DNA from: Betaproteobacteria bacterium UBA2592
Lineage (GTDB): Bacteria > Pseudomonadota > Gammaproteobacteria > Burkholderiales > Rhodocyclaceae
Direction of reading: 5' to 3'
Assembly (NCBI GenBank): GCA_002340095.1
Contig: DDKS01000028.1
Location: 1-27,421 of the forward strand
Length of the DNA stretch: 27,421 nucleotides
The translations under genes were made by a program, and so were the position numbers. Positions 23,222 through 27,421 of this stretch are shown here, in pieces. The notes under the pieces were generated by a model. That model ran no database searches. It saw only the letters and a program-made list of their open reading frames with translations, and had not been told where the DNA came from. The stretch's first letter is position 1. The number at the start of each line of letters is the position of its first letter.

Positions 23222-23509
23222 ATGGGCAGTCTTGGCCAAGAATCGATTGAGGAATTCCTGCAGCAGCTCAAGGCTGCCGGCATCAGCATCACCCGGGAGC
23301 AGGAGCTGCGGGAACGACTGGAGGAGGCGCAGGCCTGGCGCTATGCCTTCATGACACTGGCGGCCCATGGCCGCTCCATCGGCATCCGTTTCCAGGAGCA
23401 GGAAAATGGTGCGGTGGATGGTGACAGGATCCGTGCCACACTGGCCCGTTTCCAGTTTCCTGAAAGTTCCCAGCAGGTTTTTGCCGCCAGCCTGGCAAAC
23501 CGGCATTGA
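23222..23509 (+). CDS. Small protein of unknown function
   Basis: A 95-residue protein that I do not recognise. It has a clear ribosome binding site (AGGAG, 23210-23214, 7 nt before the ATG) and a coherent, amphipathic, mainly helical composition: IEEFLQQLKAAGISITREQELRERLEEAQAWRYAFMTLAAHG, then a more polar half ending FPESSQQVFAASLANRH. There are no cysteines, membrane helix or signal peptide. It is transcribed alone, divergent from the mltD-like gene and convergent with the EAL gene 42 bp away. No terminator T run is seen in that 42-bp gap. Confidence 0.7.
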   Translation: MGSLGQESIEEFLQQLKAAGISITREQELRERLEEAQAWRYAFMTLAAHGRSIGIRFQEQENGAVDGDRIRATLARFQFPESSQQVFAASLANRH

Positions 23510-23551
23510 CCGGCTACCTGCCGGCGACGGGCAGGAGGGACGGGGTTCAAC

Positions 23552-24892
23552 TCAACAATTCCAGATGATGTCGCCGCAGATGACCCGGGTTTCCCCGTCC
23601 ACCTTGAAGCTGGCCGAGAGGGTGACACAGAGCTGGGCGCTGGAGACTGACAGGTAGGGACGGGTGACCTGGACCTTGCCGAAGTTTTCCAGGGCGCGGC
23701 GGAAGTAAGGGCGGCGCGCCCAGCGGGCGCTCCGGGCATCGGCCAGGGGCGCGAAGCGCAGGTCGCAGGCCGGGTGGGCCTGGGCATAGAGGTTGGTGCC
23801 GATCTGCTGACCCGCTGCGTCCAGCACATAACAGAAATCCGCCTGGGGAAGTTTCAGGAAGGAGTCGCAGGCCTCTTCCAGGCTGCGTCCGGCCGAGAGC
23901 AGCACCGAGGCATAACCGATGGCATTGATGTAGGGCGCCACGGCATTCTGGTAGCTGCTCTTTTCATCCCGCCAGCGCTGGTCGAAATCGCTCCAGAGAT
24001 TGTCGATCAGGGCTTCTCCGGCGCCCTGGTCCACCAGATTCGCACCGGGCCGTCCGAAGTAGTAGCCCTGGACGAAGTCCACATCTCCCTCTAAAGCGAT
24101 ATAGGCTTCCTGAGAGGTTTCGATGCCTTCCACCAGCACCATGGCCCCGGCTTCGTGCAGCAGTTGCACCATCTGGGCCATGAAGCGCCGCAGCTTGCTG
24201 TCAGCGGCGGCGGAGACGATCAGGGAGCGATCGAGCTTGACGATCTCGGGCTTGAGGCGCCAGACCCGATCGAAATTCGAATGGCCGGCGCCGAAATCGT
24301 CCAGGGCGATCAGACAGCCTATCTCGCGGAAATAGGCTACCGAATCCTGCAGCTGGTCTACGTCCTGTACCGCATCTTCCAGCACTTCGATCACCAGGCG
24401 CTGCGGCGGAATGCCCCGTTGCACGCAGGTCTGGAGCAGGAAATCCTGCTCTCCTCGGAGCGGGCTCTGCAGGAAAACCTCCGCATTCATGTTGAGAAAC
24501 AGCCAGCCGGGGAGCGTCTCGGCTTGCATTCGGGAAAAATTGGCCAGGTGCAGGGCGCGGCATAGCCGGTCCAGTTCGAGCAGCTGTTCGAAATCGTGGC
24601 TGACGCTATCCAGTACCTGCAGGGGGGAGACGGAACGCTGGTCGTTGTCCCTGGCCCGCATCAGGGCTTCGTGTCCTACGGGCCGACGGTGGGAAAGGCT
24701 GAAGATGGGCTGGAAGTGGGAGCTCAGGCAGAGGTTGTCCCGGGTGGATGTCCGTGCCAGATAGCCGTCCGGGCCGCCCGTGATGCAGGCCGCGGTATCG
24801 GCAGGAGTGGAAGAGGTATGGGGTGGCGCGGACAAAGGCGTATGATTCCAGGCGTTGTTGTGCAAAACCGCGATTGTATATGAATAAACCAC
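23552..24892 (-). CDS. EAL-domain c-di-GMP phosphodiesterase with C-terminal sensor-like domain
   Basis: A 446-residue protein whose EAL domain (about 57-290) has the catalytic set intact: EAL at 75-77, N136, E169 (LVIEVLED), DDFG at 198-201, K219 (VKLD), E255 and E258 (VEGIET), Q275 (FVQGYYFGRP). It should therefore hydrolyse cyclic di-GMP. Residues about 300-446 form a soluble region with a YkuI_C/Cache-like look (SYQNAVAPYINAIGYASVLL...FCYVLDAAGQQIGTNLY...RRPYFRRAL), probably ligand-sensing. No membrane helix is visible. The start is uncertain: no in-frame ATG precedes the EAL motif. GTG 24892 has AAGGTG 3-5 nt before it but lies inside the divergent haemoglobin gene; TTG codons at 24865 and 24835 are alternatives. 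Confidence 0.88.
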   Translation of the reverse strand: MVYSYTIAVLHNNAWNHTPLSAPPHTSSTPADTAACITGGPDGYLARTSTRDNLCLSSHFQPIFSLSHRRPVGHEALMRARDNDQRSVSPLQVLDSVSHDFEQLLELDRLCRALHLANFSRMQAETLPGWLFLNMNAEVFLQSPLRGEQDFLLQTCVQRGIPPQRLVIEVLEDAVQDVDQLQDSVAYFREIGCLIALDDFGAGHSNFDRVWRLKPEIVKLDRSLIVSAAADSKLRRFMAQMVQLLHEAGAMVLVEGIETSQEAYIALEGDVDFVQGYYFGRPGANLVDQGAGEALIDNLWSDFDQRWRDEKSSYQNAVAPYINAIGYASVLLSAGRSLEEACDSFLKLPQADFCYVLDAAGQQIGTNLYAQAHPACDLRFAPLADARSARWARRPYFRRALENFGKVQVTRPYLSVSSAQLCVTLSASFKVDGETRVICGDIIWNC

Positions 24893-25269
24893 TCACACCT
24901 TACGAAGCGATTGGGGGCGAAGCCGTGCTGGGCCGCCTCGTGGACCGGTTTTACGAATTGATGGACACGGTGCCCCAGTTCGCGGGAATCCGTGCCATGC
25001 ATCCGGAAAGCCTGCAGGGCTCCCGGGACAAGCTGTTCATGTTCCTCTCGGGCTGGTTCGGCGGGCCCGACCTGTTCGTCGAGAAGTTCGGCCATCCCCG
25101 CCTGCGGGCCCGGCACTTGCCCTTTGCCATCGGCACTGCCGAGCGGGATCAGTGGGTGGCCTGCATGGTTTTGGCCATGGAGGATGTCGGTATCGAGGAA
25201 GGACTGCGCAAAAGGCTGCTGGAGAATTTTTTCAACACGGCCGATTTCATGCGCAACAAACCGGACTGA
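24880..25269 (+). CDS. Group 2 truncated haemoglobin
   Basis: A 129-residue truncated globin of group 2 (GlbO/TrHb2). Seen: the opening PYEAIGGEAVLGRLVDRFYELMD with the B10 Tyr (Y25), then FLSGWFGGPDLFVEKFGHP, the proximal His H79 in RARHLPFAIG, and the G8 Trp W92 (DQWVACM), a group hallmark. Such proteins bind O2 or NO and are linked to redox and NO stress. The ATG at 24880 has no Shine-Dalgarno and sits beside a TATA-rich stretch (TTGTATATG), so its translation signal is weak. It is divergent from the EAL gene with overlapping 5' ends and is closed by a terminator. Confidence 0.93.
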   Translation: MNKPLTPYEAIGGEAVLGRLVDRFYELMDTVPQFAGIRAMHPESLQGSRDKLFMFLSGWFGGPDLFVEKFGHPRLRARHLPFAIGTAERDQWVACMVLAMEDVGIEEGLRKRLLENFFNTADFMRNKPD

Positions 25270-25306
25270 CCCGGCAACACTCGGTTGCTGCAATGCAGCA
25301 GATGTG

Positions 25307-25343
25307 GCCCGGATTTTGTTAGAATCCGGGCTTTTGATTTTTT
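25307..25343 (+). terminator. Rho-independent terminator after the truncated haemoglobin gene
   Basis: Stem GCCCGGATT (25307-25315) pairs perfectly with AATCCGGGC (25323-25331) around the loop TTGTTAG, followed by TTTTGATTTTTT. It lies 38 nt after the globin stop. The descending arm also carries the candidate -10 of typA. Confidence 0.88.
25317..25325 (+). promoter_or_regulatory. Candidate extended -10 promoter of typA
   Basis: TGTTAGAAT fits an extended -10 (TG-N-TAGAAT). No clear -35 is seen 17 bp upstream. Transcription from about 25332 would leave a leader of roughly 24 nt before typA and start inside the terminator stem of the gene upstream. Confidence 0.45.
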
Positions 25344-25355
25344 GGCTTCCTATCC

Positions 25356-27200
25356 ATGTCCACCCGCCCCATCCGTAACATCGCCATCATTGCCCACGTT
25401 GACCACGGCAAGACCACCCTGGTTGACCAGCTCCTGCGCCAGTCCGGCACCTTCGCAGCCCACCAGCAGGTGGATGAGCGGGTGATGGATTCCAATGATC
25501 TGGAAAAGGAGCGGGGCATCACGATTCTTGCCAAGAACACTTCCGTCGATTACGAAGGCATCCACATCAACATTGTGGACACCCCGGGTCACGCCGATTT
25601 CGGCGGTGAGGTGGAGCGGGTGCTGGGCATGGTAGATGGCGTGGTGCTGCTGGTGGATGCGGTGGAAGGGCCGATGCCCCAGACCCGTTTCGTTACCAAG
25701 AAGGCCCTGGGCCTGGGGCTGCGCCCCATCGTTCTGGTCAACAAGGTGGATCGGGACGGGGCAGATCCCGACAACGCCGTGAACCTCACTTTCGACCTGT
25801 TCGACAAGCTGGGCGCTACCGACGAACAGATGGATTTCCCCATCGTGTATGCCTCTGGCCTGAACGGCTGGGCGGCTCTGGATCTGGATGCGCCGCGGGA
25901 GGACATGCGCCCCCTGTTCGATACCATCCTGCGCCACGTACCCCCGCCTGATGCGGATGTGGAGGCCCCCCTGCAGTTCCAGATTTCCGCTCTCGATTAC
26001 AGCTCCTACGTGGGCCGCATTGGCATCGGCCGCATCAAGCAGGGCAGGGTCAAACCCGGCCAGCAGGTGATGGTCATGTTCGGTACTGACGAGGAGGCCG
26101 CCGCCCACGAGCGTATTCCCTTCAAAGCCAAGATTGGCCAGGTATTCGGCTACAAGGGACTGAACAAGGTGGAGCTCGAGGAAGGCTGCGCCGGCGACAT
26201 CGTCCAGGTCACCGGGATCGAGGATCTGGTGCTGGGCTGTACCCTGACCGATCCCGACAATCCCCAGGCGCTGCCGCTCCTGAAGATTGACGAGCCCACT
26301 TTGTCCATGCAGTTCATGGTCAATACCAGCCCCCTGGCCGGGACCGAGGGCAAGTTCGTCACCAGCCGCCAGATCCGCGACCGCCTGCACAAGGAACTGC
26401 TGACCGACATGGCTCTGCGGGTGCAGGACACTCCCAATGGTGACGTATTCGACGTCTGCGGCCGGGGCGAATTGCACCTCTCCATCCTGCTGGAGAACAT
26501 GCGCCGTGAAGGTTATGAACTGGCCGTGGGCCGTCCCCGTGTCGTCAAGCGCATCATTGATGGCGTCGAGTGCGAGCCCTACGAAATGCTGACGGTGGAC
26601 GTGGAAGAAGCTCACCAGGGCGGTGTCATGGAATCCCTCGGTCTGCGCAAGGGTGACATGCTGGACATGGTGCCGGATGGCCGTGGCCGCGTGCGTATCG
26701 AGTACCGCATTCCTGCCCGCGGCCTGATCGGCTTCCAGGGCGAGTTCATGAACCTGACCCGGGGTACCGGCCTGATGAGCCACGTGTTCGACGAATACGC
26801 CCCCGTCAAGGAAGGTGGTGTTGCCGAGCGTCGTAACGGCGTGCTGATTTCCCAGGAAAACGGCGAAGCCGTGGCCTATGCCCTGTGGAAGCTGCAGGAC
26901 CGGGGCCGCATGTTCGTGAGTCCCGGCGAGAAGCTGTACGAAGGCATGGTCATCGGCATTCACAGCCGCGAAAACGATCTGGTGGTAAACCCGGTCAAGG
27001 GTAAGCAACTGACCAATGTGCGCGCTTCCGGTAGCGATGAAGCCGTGCGTCTCGTGCCGCCTGTCCAGCTGACCCTGGAGTCGGCCATCGAATTCATCGC
27101 CGATGACGAACTGGTGGAAATCACCCCCAAGAGCATCCGTATCCGCAAGCGTCACCTGTCCGAGAATGACCGCAAGCGGGCCCAGCGCGAGGGTAACTGA
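25356..27200 (+). CDS. typA: Translational GTPase TypA/BipA
   Basis: A 614-residue ribosome-associated GTPase of the EF-G/LepA class, involved in 50S subunit assembly and in stress and cold adaptation. G-domain motifs: IAHVDHGKTTL at 12-22, the switch segment RGITILAKNTSVDY, DTPGHADFGGEVERVL and VNKVDRDGA. The central domains (AGDIVQVTGIEDLVLGCTLTDP) and the TypA-specific C-terminal region (RIEYRIPARGLIGFQGEFMNLTRGTGLMSHVFDEY...SPGEKLYEGMVIGIHSRENDLVVNP) are complete, and the length is that of the family. The ATG at 25356 lacks a clear Shine-Dalgarno. Its stop overlaps the ATG of the small membrane-protein ORF (TGATG). Confidence 0.97.
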   Translation: MSTRPIRNIAIIAHVDHGKTTLVDQLLRQSGTFAAHQQVDERVMDSNDLEKERGITILAKNTSVDYEGIHINIVDTPGHADFGGEVERVLGMVDGVVLLVDAVEGPMPQTRFVTKKALGLGLRPIVLVNKVDRDGADPDNAVNLTFDLFDKLGATDEQMDFPIVYASGLNGWAALDLDAPREDMRPLFDTILRHVPPPDADVEAPLQFQISALDYSSYVGRIGIGRIKQGRVKPGQQVMVMFGTDEEAAAHERIPFKAKIGQVFGYKGLNKVELEEGCAGDIVQVTGIEDLVLGCTLTDPDNPQALPLLKIDEPTLSMQFMVNTSPLAGTEGKFVTSRQIRDRLHKELLTDMALRVQDTPNGDVFDVCGRGELHLSILLENMRREGYELAVGRPRVVKRIIDGVECEPYEMLTVDVEEAHQGGVMESLGLRKGDMLDMVPDGRGRVRIEYRIPARGLIGFQGEFMNLTRGTGLMSHVFDEYAPVKEGGVAERRNGVLISQENGEAVAYALWKLQDRGRMFVSPGEKLYEGMVIGIHSRENDLVVNPVKGKQLTNVRASGSDEAVRLVPPVQLTLESAIEFIADDELVEITPKSIRIRKRHLSENDRKRAQREGN

Positions 27201-27385
27201 TGTTCCTCAGCCACTGCAGTGACTGCCGTACGCCGCTGTGCGAGCGTCTTTGCGGTTGGCTGAAGAAAAACAAAAAGACGGTTCGCTGGGCTGTCTTTTT
27301 GTTTCTGATGTGTGCTTTCTTCTTCTGGCTGGGCACCGTGGCCCAGCCGGTCAATGGCGCCGGCTTCTGCAAGATTTATTACTGA
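27200..27385 (+). CDS. Small single-helix membrane protein ORF, function unknown
   Basis: A 61-residue ORF that I do not recognise. The N-terminal half has three cysteines in a short stretch (HCSDCRTPLCERLCGW, four counting the last) and a lysine cluster (KKNKK). This is followed by one hydrophobic segment (WAVFLFLMCAFFFWLG, about 30-45) and a short tail with C57. The charge pattern favours the N-terminus staying in the cytosol. Its ATG overlaps the typA stop (TGATG), which allows translational coupling. Against it, a perfect 12-bp inverted repeat that could be the typA terminator lies inside it. I rate it slightly more likely real than not. Confidence 0.5.
   Translation: MFLSHCSDCRTPLCERLCGWLKKNKKTVRWAVFLFLMCAFFFWLGTVAQPVNGAGFCKIYY
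27268..27304 (+). terminator. Possible typA terminator inside the small ORF
   Basis: AAACAAAAAGAC at 27268-27279 pairs with GTCTTTTTGTTT at 27293-27304; two more pairs (one G-U) extend the stem toward a 9-nt loop. The descending arm is T-rich. The stem is mostly A-U with little GC, so it is weaker than the other terminators here. Confidence 0.45.
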
Positions 27386-27421
27386 ACTTTCTGTGGCGCC
27401 ATCGAGTAGGGGACGGGGTCG

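Noticed and set aside
27327..27348. GGCTGGGC-ACCGTG-GCCCAGCC hairpin near the right end.
   Set aside because: The stem is perfect, but no T run follows, so it is not called as a terminator.

Overview
The window reads as a stretch of a GC-rich betaproteobacterial chromosome, most likely of the order Rhodocyclales. This is inferred from base composition, the gene order trmJ-cysE-iscR-isc, a phasin, NnrS, and the style of the individual proteins; no 16S gene is present to confirm it. Coding density is very high. The largest gap between genes is about 270 bp (22955-23221), so no stretch over 300 bases lacks a gene. I saw no tRNA, rRNA, CRISPR array, insertion sequence or phage gene.

Layout. (1) 97-2653: a three-gene operon of an FMN-dependent nitronate monooxygenase-like oxidoreductase, a small soluble protein carrying a chemoreceptor signalling-tip motif, and an ODP-type di-iron metallo-beta-lactamase-fold protein, closed by a terminator. 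(2) 2684-4347: nnrS and a sirB2-like gene behind a perfect FNR/DNR box. (3) 4304-5698 (-): an exonuclease/GIY-YIG fusion, then a 67-residue four-cysteine protein. (4) 5981-6790 (-): suhB, divergent from trmJ. (5) 7717-15268: cysE and the complete isc operon (iscR, two tandem cysteine desulfurase genes, iscU, iscA, hscB, hscA, fdx, iscX), ending in a strong terminator. (6) 15338-16857 (-): a phasin and serB. (7) 16946-21313: a Yej/Opp-type peptide ABC transporter (two permeases and a fused double ATPase, no binding protein). (8) 21314-22954 (-): an MltD-like transglycosylase. (9) 23222-25269: a small orphan gene, an EAL phosphodiesterase (-) and a divergent group 2 truncated haemoglobin. (10) 25356-27385: typA/bipA and a small membrane-protein ORF.

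How the parts work together. The isc block is a full Fe-S assembly line: cysteine supply (CysE), sulfur donation (IscS and a paralogue), scaffold (IscU), carrier (IscA), chaperones (HscA/HscB), electron donor (Fdx) and regulator/adaptor (IscX). I find three sequences fitting the IscR type 1 operator at 22 of 25 positions each, one on the cysE promoter and two on the iscR promoter. This suggests that cysteine synthesis and cluster assembly are co-regulated by IscR. The left end combines a putative O2-binding di-iron protein, a chemoreceptor-tip protein and an FNR-boxed NO-tolerance gene, a redox/oxygen-response theme that recurs in the haemoglobin/EAL pair near the right end.

Most of the window is well-understood housekeeping sequence. 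The parts most worth a second look are the soluble chemoreceptor-tip/ODP pair, the duplicated cysteine desulfurase, the IscR boxes including the one at cysE, and the FNR promoter packed against a terminator. All product calls rest on reading motifs by eye; no database search was possible.
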